This document shows, piece after piece, positions 18,073 to 26,924 of a DNA stretch of 64,000 nucleotides. Under the pieces are notes generated by a model. It was given only the letters and a program-made list of their open reading frames with translations, searched no databases and had not been told where the DNA came from. How positions within the stretch are numbered: position 1 is the first letter of the stretch; every line of letters begins with the position of its first letter. The translations under genes and the position numbers were made by a program. The stretch is from Roseiarcus sp963751165 (lineage in GTDB: Bacteria; Pseudomonadota; Alphaproteobacteria; Rhizobiales; Beijerinckiaceae), in contig CAVVTP010000017.1 of the NCBI GenBank assembly GCA_963751165.1, positions 1 through 64,000 on the forward strand, written 5' to 3'.

Positions 18073-18267
18073 ATGTATCGAATTTGGCTGCTTTTTGACC
18101 CACGCAGAGCGCTTATCGGGTTATTCGCGTTCCTGTTCGTGCTGGCGCTCGTCATCCACTTCATCCTGCTGAGCACCGATCAATTCAACTGGCTGGAAGG
18201 CAAGCCCCTCAAGACTGGACAGATCGATCAGACCATCCAGTCGCTGGTGGTAGCAGAGATCGGGTGA
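18073..18267 (+). CDS. pufA: Light-harvesting 1 alpha chain
   Basis: A 64-residue LH1 alpha polypeptide that starts MYRIWLLFDPRRAL and has one membrane helix with the Bchl-ligating His in LVIHFILLSTDQFNWLEG. AAGGAAG precedes the ATG. It is paired with pufB, 15 bp apart, and followed by an RNA hairpin before pufL. Confidence 0.95.
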   Translation: MYRIWLLFDPRRALIGLFAFLFVLALVIHFILLSTDQFNWLEGKPLKTGQIDQTIQSLVVAEIG

Positions 18268-18289
18268 GCGCGAGCAGGCTCAGTCTTGG

Positions 18290-18318
18290 TGGGCGGGCGC
18301 GCTCAACGCGTCCGCCTA
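18290..18318 (+). terminator. pufA-pufL intercistronic hairpin
   Basis: GGCGGGCGCG (18292-18301) pairs with CGCGTCCGCC (18307-18316) around the loop CTCAA, with one G-U pair; flanking bases extend the stem by two pairs. A stem-loop here in other purple bacteria protects the pufBA 3' end and reduces readthrough to pufLM, giving excess LH1 over reaction centre. There is no T-run, so it is more likely an RNA-stability/attenuation element than a full terminator. Confidence 0.7.
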
Positions 18319-18401
18319 CAGTCGGAGCTGGATTGAGTAGCAAGGCGGCTGGACCCCCGCGCGATGCGGAAGTTGGGCCAGGATGACGCGGAGACACGAC
18401 C

Positions 18402-19226
18402 GTGGCGATGCTGAATTTTGAACGCAAGTACCGCGTGCGTGGAGGGACGCTCGTTGGCGGCGACTTGTTCGACTTTTGGGTCGGCCCGTTTTACGTCGGC
18501 TTCTTCGGGGTGACCACAATCATCTTCACCGGGATCGGCGTAGCGATGATCCTCTATGGCGCGGCAATCGGCCCAACATGGAACGTGTGGCGGATCAGCA
18601 TCGCCCCGCCCGACCTCGAAAACGGGCTTGCTCTTGCCCCGCTGAAGGAAGGCGGCCTCTGGCAGATCATCACAGTCTGCGCTATCGGCGCGTTTGTGTC
18701 CTGGGCGCTGCGCGAGGTCGAAATCTGCCGCAAGCTCGGCATTGGCGTACATGTGCCGGTCGCGTTCGGCATGGCGATCTTTGCTTATGTTTCGCTCGAG
18801 GTCATCCGGCCGGTGCTGATGGGTGCTTGGGGATACGGGTTCCCGTACGGAATCCTGAGCCACCTCGATTGGGTGTCCAACACAGGCTACCAGTACCTCC
18901 ACTTCCACTACAATCCCGCGCATATGCTGGCGGTGTCGTTTTTCTTCACGACGGCGTTCGTGCTGTCCCTACACGGATCGCTCATCTTGTCGGCCGCCAA
19001 TCCGGCGCGCGGGGAAACCGTTCGCGAGACCGAATACGAAGACACGTTCTTCCGCGATGCGATTGGATACTCGATCGGTACCCTCGGCGTCCATCGGCTG
19101 GGCCTCTTCCTCGCGATGTCTGCCGTCTTCTGGAGCGCAGTCTGCATCATCATCAGCGGCCCGTTCTGGACCCGTGGCTGGCCCGAATGGTGGGACTGGT
19201 GGCTCAATCTCCCAGTCTGGCGCTAA
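18402..19226 (+). CDS. pufL: Reaction centre L subunit
   Basis: A 274-residue five-helix membrane protein of the type II reaction centre. The N-terminus MAMLNFERKYRVRGGTLVGGDLF is canonical and starts at the GTG 18402. Special-pair and accessory Bchl ligands are in the YLHFHYNPAHMLAVSFFF segment (about residues 165-182), and the iron/quinone His is in GVHRLGLF. Seventeen bp precede pufM. Confidence 0.96.
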   Translation: MAMLNFERKYRVRGGTLVGGDLFDFWVGPFYVGFFGVTTIIFTGIGVAMILYGAAIGPTWNVWRISIAPPDLENGLALAPLKEGGLWQIITVCAIGAFVSWALREVEICRKLGIGVHVPVAFGMAIFAYVSLEVIRPVLMGAWGYGFPYGILSHLDWVSNTGYQYLHFHYNPAHMLAVSFFFTTAFVLSLHGSLILSAANPARGETVRETEYEDTFFRDAIGYSIGTLGVHRLGLFLAMSAVFWSAVCIIISGPFWTRGWPEWWDWWLNLPVWR

Positions 19227-19243
19227 GACGAAGGAGCGGACCG

Positions 19244-20221
19244 GTGTCCACCTATCAGAACATCTTCACGCAGGTTCAAGTCCGCCCGGCGAAATTCGAC
19301 AGGGGCGTCGCCGCTTCCCAGATCGAGCGCTCGAAAGAGGCTTGGTTCTCCTATTGGCTCGGGGTCGTCGGCAACGCGCAGATCGGTCCGATTTATCTCG
19401 GCTACCTCGGCATTCTGTCGCTGATAAGCGGGTTCACGGCCTTCGAGATCATTGGGCTCAATATGTGGGCCTCGGTCAACTGGAGCCCCATTCAATTTGT
19501 CCGCCAGTTGCCCTGGCTGGCGCTCGAGCCGCCGAAGCCGGAGTATGGGATCAGCATCATGCCGCCTCTCAACGAGGGCGGTTGGTGGCTGATGGCCGGA
19601 TTCTTTCTGACGCTGTCTCTTCTGTTGTGGTGGGCGCGTATGTACCGGCGCGCGCGCGATCTTGGACTTGGGTCACATACGGCTTGGGCTTTCGCCTCGG
19701 CGATCTGGCTCTACTTGGTGCTTGGATTCATCCGACCGCTGCTCATGGGCCATTTTAGCGAAGCCGTGCCATTCGGCATCTTCCCGCATCTCGATTGGAC
19801 CGCGGCATTCTCCCTCCGCTACGGCAACCTTTTCTACAATCCTTTCCACATGCTCTCGATCGCGTTCCTCTATGGGTCCGCTCTTCTGTTTGCGATGCAC
19901 GGCGGCACCATCCTCGCCGTCGGCAGGTATGGCGGCGAACGCGAACTCGAGCAGATTCTCGATCGCGGGACCGCCGCGGAACGTGCCGCCCTCTTCTGGC
20001 GATGGACGATGGGCTTCAACGCCACGATGGAGTCGATCCATCGCTGGGCGTGGTGGTTCGCGGTCCTCGTCCCCTTCACTGGCGGCATCGGCATCCTTCT
20101 CACAGGCACCGTTGTCGACAACTGGTATCTTTGGGGTGTCCATCACGGCATCGCGCCCGCCTACCCTCAGATGTGGCCGCCTGTCGTCGACCCAGCAGCA
20201 GCCTCGGGAGCCCCCCAATGA
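19244..20221 (+). CDS. pufM: Reaction centre M subunit
   Basis: A 325-residue partner of PufL. The GTG start at 19244 follows AAGGAGCGG and gives MSTYQNIFTQVQV, the canonical N-terminus; a longer open frame upstream runs antiparallel to no homology inside pufL. Bchl ligands lie in NLFYNPFHMLSIAFLYG and the quinone/iron His in MESIHRWAWWF. The stop overlaps the pufC start (ATGA). Confidence 0.96.
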   Translation: MSTYQNIFTQVQVRPAKFDRGVAASQIERSKEAWFSYWLGVVGNAQIGPIYLGYLGILSLISGFTAFEIIGLNMWASVNWSPIQFVRQLPWLALEPPKPEYGISIMPPLNEGGWWLMAGFFLTLSLLLWWARMYRRARDLGLGSHTAWAFASAIWLYLVLGFIRPLLMGHFSEAVPFGIFPHLDWTAAFSLRYGNLFYNPFHMLSIAFLYGSALLFAMHGGTILAVGRYGGERELEQILDRGTAAERAALFWRWTMGFNATMESIHRWAWWFAVLVPFTGGIGILLTGTVVDNWYLWGVHHGIAPAYPQMWPPVVDPAAASGAPQ

Positions 20222-21246
20222 GGTTAGCTGCTTCCATCCTCGGAGTCGTCATCGCAGTCATGCTGACGATCGCGATGCTGTTCACAGCGGGGTGGACACA
20301 CCCGCCGATCGTTGGACGGCAGATCGGTTATCGCGGATTGGCGATGGACCTGATCTCAACGCCAGGAGCGCAGGAGCGATTGAAGCTCGCGAACGCTCTG
20401 CCAGAGGCGATTCCAATCGCCTCCCCTGGTGGTCCCCGCGCGGTCGACGTCTACAAGAACGTCCAGGTGCTCACTGACCTTAGCGTCGACCAATTCAACA
20501 CTATGATGGCTGCGATCACGACGTGGGTCGCGCCTCAACAGGGCTGCGCTTATTGCCACAACGTCGAAAATATGGCCGACGACGGCATCTACGCCAAACG
20601 TGTAGCGCGCCGCATGATTCAGATGACGCGGCACGTCAATCAAGACTGGAAGTCGCACGTCGCGGCGACTGGTGTCGTATGCTGGACCTGTCACCGAGGC
20701 GGGCCAATACCCACTAACATATGGTATAATTATCCGGGTTGGCCGCACGCCGGCGGTTTCGCAACCACGAACCACGGAATGGGTCATCCGGACGCCGCGA
20801 ATGGATCGACCGCTCTCCTTCAGGATCCTTACACGCACTATCTGGAGAAGGACGGGGTCATCCGCGTTCAGGCGACTGAGGCTCTTCCGACGACGGGAAT
20901 GGGCGCATCGATCCAATCGACCGAGGGTACCTATTCGCTGATGATCGCGATGGCGCAGGGACTCGGGGTGAACTGCACTTTCTGTCACAATACGCGTGGA
21001 TTCGGCCGATGGGCTGAGAGCACACCGCAGCGGGTCACGGCCTGGCATGGGATCCAGATGGTTCGCGATCTCAATGACAACTATCTCGACCCGCTGAAGG
21101 ACGTTTTTCCGGCGGCGCGCCTGGGGCCGCTCGGCGACTCTCCCAAGCTCAATTGCGCCACCTGCCACCAGGGAGCGACCAAACCGCTCCTAGGCGTGGG
21201 CCTGGCAAAGGACTATCCGGAGCTTGGCGGGTCGCCGGGGAAATAG
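20218..21246 (+). CDS. pufC: Reaction centre tetrahaem cytochrome c subunit
   Basis: A 342-residue membrane-anchored periplasmic cytochrome that re-reduces the photo-oxidised special pair. Four CxxCH haem sites are present in order: CAYCH, CWTCH, CTFCH and CATCH. The N-terminal hydrophobic segment (about residues 5-25) is the signal/anchor; no lipobox Cys is seen, so a transmembrane anchor is likely. Coupled to pufM by ATGA overlap. Confidence 0.95.
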   Translation: MRLAASILGVVIAVMLTIAMLFTAGWTHPPIVGRQIGYRGLAMDLISTPGAQERLKLANALPEAIPIASPGGPRAVDVYKNVQVLTDLSVDQFNTMMAAITTWVAPQQGCAYCHNVENMADDGIYAKRVARRMIQMTRHVNQDWKSHVAATGVVCWTCHRGGPIPTNIWYNYPGWPHAGGFATTNHGMGHPDAANGSTALLQDPYTHYLEKDGVIRVQATEALPTTGMGASIQSTEGTYSLMIAMAQGLGVNCTFCHNTRGFGRWAESTPQRVTAWHGIQMVRDLNDNYLDPLKDVFPAARLGPLGDSPKLNCATCHQGATKPLLGVGLAKDYPELGGSPGK

Positions 21247-21292
21247 GCGCGGCGGCGGAGTGGTTCACAGTCACTGCGAGAGGATGAGGCCA

Positions 21293-21559
21293 ATGAGCGA
21301 TGGGTGCAAGGGAACTGGGATAAACCGGCGTACGGTCCTTATCGCTGCGGCGGCTGTAGCGCCCCTGCTGGTATTGACAACGACCGGCGCGGAAGCGAAA
21401 ATCTTGCAGGCAGCTGTGAAATATCAGAAAGCGCCGAAGGACGGCAAGGAGTGCAGCGGCTGCAACTTCTTCGAGCCGCCGAACGCATGCAAGCAGGTTG
21501 CTGGCGAGATTGTGCCTACAGGCTGGTGCCTACTGTGGGTGAAGAAAGCCGCAACCTGA
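21293..21559 (+). CDS. High-potential iron-sulfur protein (HiPIP)
   Basis: An 88-residue protein with a twin-arginine type leader (NRRTVLIAAAAVAPLLVL) and a mature domain with the four 4Fe-4S ligand cysteines in the pattern ECSGCNFF...ACKQVAGEIVPTGWCLLW. HiPIPs shuttle electrons from cytochrome bc1 to the tetrahaem cytochrome in several purple bacteria. Its position 46 bp after pufC supports that job here. An alternative ATG at 21284 is possible. Confidence 0.92.
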   Translation: MSDGCKGTGINRRTVLIAAAAVAPLLVLTTTGAEAKILQAAVKYQKAPKDGKECSGCNFFEPPNACKQVAGEIVPTGWCLLWVKKAAT

Positions 21560-21714
21560 CGAAGCGCGCTGCGACGTCCTCGTCCTCGTCGTCGCCCCGC
21601 GGGCGCGGGTTGGCTGCTTAGAGACGATCAGCTGACTAAAGGATCGGGGCCAGGCGGCTTACAGCTGGGCTCAAGCGCTCGTCATCCAGCTTATCTCCGA
21701 GCGAAGCAGGCCAA

Positions 21715-22584
21715 TTAGCTCCGCCAGAAGCCCTGGCGGTGAACTCGCGCTCGACCGGCGTGGTTGAGCAGCGCGGCTAGGGCGGCCCCGCCGCACATAT
21801 TACCGCAGATGGTGGGCAGAAAGAAACGTACGACATAGTTGCTGACGCTCGCGGCGCCGGTCATGACCGCATACGCCGCCTCGGTGGATCCGGCGATGAT
21901 GTGCGAGAACTGGCCGAGCGTTGATGACATAAGTCATCAGCACGATGATGAACAATCCCGCCGCTTCCGCGCTCGGAAGCACCCAGACCATCAGTGCGAT
22001 CATCCATCCGGCCTGCATCGCCTTGAGGAGCGCCGGGATGGCGGCTCCATGGACAGAGACGGCTGCAGTGGCCGACAGCGCCTGACGGACCTCCGGATCG
22101 AACAGGTCGTGGTGTGAGAGCAGCCCGGCGAAAGCCAGCGTGCCGGCGATGTGGGCGATCAGCACGATCACCCACATCCTTAAGAGGATGCCGATGGACT
22201 TCCACCTCGGCTGAGAAAACACCGGCAGCATCGCCGTGAGCGTCGTCTCGGTAAAGAGCTGCTGCTTGCCGAGAACCACGATCGCAAAGCCGATGCTATA
22301 GCCGAAGCTCGCCAGCACCTGTCGCCAGGGCTGATCGGAGAGTTAGGCCTGAAGCAGCGCGAGGGTGAGGAAGGAAAAGCCCAAAGACAGTCCGGCTGCA
22401 AGGCCCGACGACGGCGCAATTCGAATTCCCCTTCTTCGCGCAGCACCTCGTGAATGACCAGCGCGCGCAGGGGCGCAGCGCTCGCTGCTTGCTGGCGTTC
22501 TTCGGGACCGAGATGCGCCGATCCGACCCCGGCCGGCATGGGCTCCGAACCGTCGGTGGCCGGATCCGTCGTATCGCTCTCCAC
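21715..22584 (-). pseudogene. Broken formate/nitrite transporter-family protein
   Basis: Remnants of a YfdC-like FNT-family channel are spread over three frames. The N-terminal ALVIHEVLREEGEFELRR is separated by a frame change from AAGLSLGFSFLTLALLQA, then an in-frame TAA, then FGYSIGFAIVVLGKQQLFTETTLTAMLPVF and later a second frame change before GQFSHIIAGSTEAAYAVMTGAAS. At least two indels plus a stop make a functional product unlikely unless several are sequencing errors. It is not a normal PGC member. Confidence 0.75.
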
Positions 22585-22610
22585 GGGCTACTCATAACCC
22601 TCGAGCCGGA

Positions 22611-24161
22611 TCACTGGGTTTCCAGCTTGACGAGTTGCCCATAGACGAGGACAGCGAAATTGCCGAGGTTCGCCGTCCGCTCGAACTCGAGTGGCCTTCG
22701 GGTCGGATAAGAGGACGCTGCAATAGGCAGAGGTGAACCCGTCGACGACCGTGTTGCCGTTGAATTTGGGCGACGCCTGCTTCAGCTTTGCCAGCAGACC
22801 GTCGACCGTCGGCAGCATGTCGTCGGGTTTGATCGACTTCAGCGCATCCTCGCCGCCAGCCTTGAGCACCGCAGCCACGTCTTTGTCGGGCTTTCCGCAG
22901 AGTTCGGGCGCGCTCGCCGCCATCATGGTCCGGGTCTCTCCGCGCAGTTTTGCGACCATGCCCGCCGTTGTCCCTGCCGGCGCCGAGTTGCCAAACGCAT
23001 TACGCACATAATCGGCCACGTTGCCGACCTCATCGTCGCTGAGCGAGACCCCGACGGCTGGCATCGGCGACAATCCGTTCTCAGCCGGCAGGCCGCCCAG
23101 GACGACGCGGATCACATCCTCCGGCCCCTGCGCAAGCACCGCGCCGTTGCGGGCCAGCGCCGGCACCGCGCCTTTGAGGCCTTGCCCCTTGACGCCGTGG
23201 CAGAAGGCGCAATGGCTGAGATAGGTCTCGGCGCCGGGGGCGCTTCTGTCGACGAACGCGCCGGGCCCGGCATGGGCGTAGGTTTCCTCCGGCTTAACGC
23301 TCTTGAGATAGGCCGCGATCGCCTGCAGATCGACGACCTTGAGATGCTTCAGGCTGTCGTCGATGGTCTCGCGCATAGGACCGACCGCGACGCCCTTGTC
23401 CGGCGTTTCGCCCGTCTCGAGGTATTGAACGATCTGATCCTCGGTCCAGTGCCCAACTCCCTGCTTGCCGTCGGGCGTGATGTTGGGGGCATACCATCCT
23501 TCGATCGCCCCGCCCTCGAGCTTGCCGCTCCACACCGAAGCTCCAAGCACATTGAAATGATTGTGGCATTCGCCGCAGTGGCCCAATCCTTCGACGAGAT
23601 AGCGGCCGCGGTCGACGGTGTCGCCCTGGGGCGGAGCAGCGGCATCGGAGGTGGCCCGGAAGAACAACTTGCGCCACGCCAGCAGTCCTTCGCGAATGTT
23701 GAAAGGAAAGACCATGTTGTAGGGCTTCCTCGGCGCATGCGCCGGAGGCAGCGAGAAGAGATAGGCCTTGATCGCCAGCACGTCGCCGCGCGTGACATGG
23801 GTGAACCAGGGGAACGGGAAGGCGGGGTAGAGATATTCACTGTGCCTGCCGATGCCGTCATGCAACGCGCGATAGAACTCATCATCGCTCCAGTCGCCGA
23901 TGCCAGTAGCCTTGTCGGGCGTGATGTTGGGCGTCGAAAGCGTGCCGACAGGCGTGGACATGATCCGGCCGCCGGCGAACGGGGCGCCCCGTCAGGCGCC
24001 GTGTGGCACGCGATGCAATCTCCGATGGTCGCGAGATAGTGGCCGCGCTGGACGAGATCCGAAGCGTCCGCAGCGCGGCTCGCCGTCGCCGATTGCGCTT
24101 GGACAGAAAAAGCGAGGCCTAAGGTCAAGACATACTGTACGAAAAAGACATAACTCTTCAT
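22611..24161 (-). CDS. Tri-haem cytochrome c (alcohol/aldehyde dehydrogenase-type subunit), frameshifted
   Basis: A signal peptide (MKSYVFFVQYVLTLGLAFSVQAQ) precedes three c-type haem sites: CIACH, CGECH and CAFCH. The layout resembles the membrane-associated cytochrome subunit of alcohol, aldehyde or gluconate dehydrogenases, which passes electrons to the respiratory chain. Two frame breaks are seen. One is near 23995, between HTAPDGAP and FAGGRIMSTP, probably a lost base in a C-run. The second is at GAACTC 22683-22688; removing one base restores a natural end (...VYGQLVKLETQ, stop 22611-22613). No dehydrogenase gene is adjacent. Confidence 0.75.
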
Positions 24162-24405
24162 GCCCGCCTCACAGTGAAGCCGAACTCAAAAACGCGGGCG
24201 AAACCTTCGTGTTCCAGCCGCGCCCACGCAACCTCGACCAATGGCTCTCTTCAACTCAAATGTTACGGTCATGATTCTCCTGCGGGAAGGAGTGCAGAGA
24301 GACGAACCGGCGCACAAAGTCATCGGCCAGAGTCAGTGCGGATATGCAGGCGGCCCCGCTCGACATCAACACCCAAAGGCAATAGCCGATTGCACTACTC
24401 CTGCA

Positions 24406-25719
24406 CTACTCCGCCGCTTTGCGCAGCTCGGGATAGACGCACTCGGGCTGGACCGCTGGTTTGGACACGCGCAACGGAATGATCTGCGCTTCGACGAACG
24501 GAAGTTTGAGCGTCTTCCAGACATCGACGAGCGCCTCTACGAGATGGGAGACGTGCGCCTCGTTATGGAGTGGTGTCGGAGTGATGCGCAGACGTTCCGT
24601 TCCGATCGCGACCGTCGGATAATTGATGGGCTGGATATAAATGTCGTGCCGCTTGAGCAGGAAGTCGCTTGCCGCCTTGCAGCGTTCTGCGTCGCCGACC
24701 ATTAGGGGAACGATGTGGGATGGGTTATTCAGGATCGGCAGGCCGGCTGCGCGAAGAGCGTGTTTGGTGACGGCCGCCATATACTGGTGACCGACGCGTT
24801 CCGCGCTGGACTCCTTAAGGTGGCGGATAGCGGCGCATGCGCCAGCGGTGATCATCGGCGGCAACGCCGTGGTGAAAATGAACTGTGGCGCGTAGCTGCG
24901 CAACGCATCGACGATGCACGCATCCGCCGCGATGTATCCGCCGAGTGAGCCAAATCCTTTAGCAAGCGTTCCTTCGATGACATCGATCCGGCCCATAAGG
25001 CCTTCGCGCTCGGCCACGCCTCCTCCGCGCTGGCCATACATGCCGACCGCGTGAACCTCGTCGATGTAGGTCAACGCATTGTGCCGCTCGGCGAGGTCCA
25101 CGATCTCGCGCACCGGCGCAATGTCACCATCCATAGAATAGAGGCTTTCGAAGACAACTAACTTGGCGCGTCCGCGGCCCGCCTCGATGAGCAATCTCTC
25201 AAGATGAGAAACGTCATTGTGTCGCCAGACCTTCTTTTCGCAACCGGAGCGTCGCACACCCTCGATCAGCGAGTTGTGATTTAGAGCGTCGGAGAGAATC
25301 AAGCACTCGGGCAATAGCGATGCGATCGTGGAAATGCCCGCGAGGTTGGAGACCCAACCGGAGGTGAAGACTAGCGCCGCCTCCTTTCGGTGGAGATCAG
25401 CGAGTTCCGCCTCGAGCTCAACGATGTAGTGATGTGTGCCCGAAATGTTGCGGGTACCCCCGGCGCCTGCGCCATGACGCCCCGCGGCGGCAATCGCGGC
25501 GTCGCGCACCTTCGGGTGAGCCCCCATGCCGAGATAGTCATTCGAGCACCAGATCGTGACCTCACGTTGCTTTTGAATGCCGCCCGGCCGCCAGATCGCG
25601 GTTGGGAACCGTGTTGCGTCGCGTTCGAGATCGATGAAGACTCTATAGCGCCGCTCGTCCTTTAGGCGCTAAATCGCGTTCACGAAGTGCGCGCGTCGAT
25701 CTTGATGGGATGCAGACAC
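24406..25719 (-). CDS. hemA: 5-aminolevulinate synthase with in-frame amber codon
   Basis: ALA synthase condenses glycine and succinyl-CoA, the first step of tetrapyrrole synthesis in alphaproteobacteria. The PLP-lysine motif TLAKGFGSLGGY, GTRNISGTHHYIVELE and YIDEVHAVGMYG are intact. GGAGGA followed by GTG at 25719 is the expected start (MSASHQDRRAHFVNAI), but codon 17 is TAG (25669-25671), after which the normal sequence RLKDERRYRVFIDLERDA resumes. A start at ATG 25527 would lose about 64 conserved residues. Either a sequence error, readthrough or a real nonsense mutation. Confidence 0.85.
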
Positions 25720-25755
25720 CAAATCCTCCGTCTACTGTCGTCCTTGTCCGTTATG

Positions 25756-26913
25756 TCAGGCGAGAGCGGCGCAGCTGTCGAAAGCCGCCTGCAGCCGCGC
25801 CCGGTCGAACCGACGTCCCTTCGCGATCACCAGGGGCCTGCGGAGCCGCCGCGGTGCGAATGAAATGAGCGAAGCTCGCCCTCCACTCAATTCGAAGCAG
25901 ACCCAATCTGCCTTTGTCCGCACGAAGCCCTGGACGCAATCGACCTCCCCAAAGCCGCCTTCAGCGATCACCTTGAGGAGCCGCTCGATATTCGGCGCGT
26001 CGCACACCGCGGGCGGGTTAGCGGTCCAGGCGCGGGCCGATTGCGGCTGAGTCGTGCTTGCGTCCGGGTCGTCGCCTGCGTTACCTGCCTGCACTGGCAG
26101 ATGTCCCTTCGCGAGCTCAAGTTCGAACCGCAGAGCAGCTTCGACCGCTGCGGCGCCAAGCGGCCGCCGGAACATGCGCCACAACGCGTGCGCGTCGATG
26201 GGCATAACGAGAAGCCAATGCTCTGCGACTGCGAGCGCCATCAGGGCTGCGAGCATCGTGCAGCGCGCCGCCTCGAACGGTGTCGCATCTCCTTGAGCGG
26301 CGCGCCGGAAAAGAAGGGTTGCAACAATCGCCCCAATGGTCACCGATATGGGGAAGAGCGCGTTCATCGGCCGGCGGCTCATGTAGCTCGTGAGATAGGC
26401 CAGATGGCCAGGAATCATCTCCTCGCCGAGATTGGGGACACCCAAAAAGAGATTCAGTTTCGCACTCGCATGCATTGCCCAGAGAACAAGGTAGGTCCAG
26501 AACGCGAGCATGTTTGGCCGACCGTAACTCAAGGCGAATAGAGCGAACGCGCCGAGGATCGCCGCCAGTTCGTGATAGAGACTTGCGCTTACAGCCTGAA
26601 CGAAGCGCGATAGCTGCCCGCTTTCCTGGGCGCAGGCGGTCTTTCTCGGACCGGTGACGAAGCCGGTGTAAAAAGCAAGCAGTTGCCATCCCCACGCGAT
26701 GAGGCCGCACGCGAAGGCGACGTAGGCCGCGTCCAGAGTCGTTTCGTCCAAGGTCTTCGTGACAAACCAAAGGGAGAGCGCGAGAACGGTGCTCGCCCCC
26801 AACATGCTTGTGACAAACGTCCGCCGGTCAAGGCTGTCGAGATGCAGGATGACGCCGGTCGAAGCCCACCAGAGCATCAGAGTGACAAGGATCGGCAGGC
26901 CGTGGGCGATCAT
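25756..26913 (-). CDS. puhE: Photosynthetic complex assembly protein PuhE with C-terminal extension
   Basis: The first ~250 residues form a multi-pass membrane protein of the PuhE/DUF3623 family (start MIAHGLPILVTLMLWWASTG; conserved NLFLGVPNLGEEMIPGHLAYL and SYMSRRPMNALFP). PuhE helps reaction centre and LH1 assembly. The remaining ~135 residues are a Pro/Gln/Ala-rich linker and a compact ~80-residue soluble segment beginning near PNIERLLKVIAEGG, which I do not recognise. Its frame is also open upstream through acsF because of indels there; ATG 26913 lies 11 bp after the restored acsF stop. Confidence 0.85.
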   Translation of the reverse strand: MIAHGLPILVTLMLWWASTGVILHLDSLDRRTFVTSMLGASTVLALSLWFVTKTLDETTLDAAYVAFACGLIAWGWQLLAFYTGFVTGPRKTACAQESGQLSRFVQAVSASLYHELAAILGAFALFALSYGRPNMLAFWTYLVLWAMHASAKLNLFLGVPNLGEEMIPGHLAYLTSYMSRRPMNALFPISVTIGAIVATLLFRRAAQGDATPFEAARCTMLAALMALAVAEHWLLVMPIDAHALWRMFRRPLGAAAVEAALRFELELAKGHLPVQAGNAGDDPDASTTQPQSARAWTANPPAVCDAPNIERLLKVIAEGGFGEVDCVQGFVRTKADWVCFELSGGRASLISFAPRRLRRPLVIAKGRRFDRARLQAAFDSCAALA

Positions 26914-26924
26914 TGCTTGCGCCC

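Noticed and set aside
24391..24412. Tandem repeat TGCACTACTCC x2 beyond hemA
   Set aside because: Only two short copies; partly coding; no sign of an attachment site or array.
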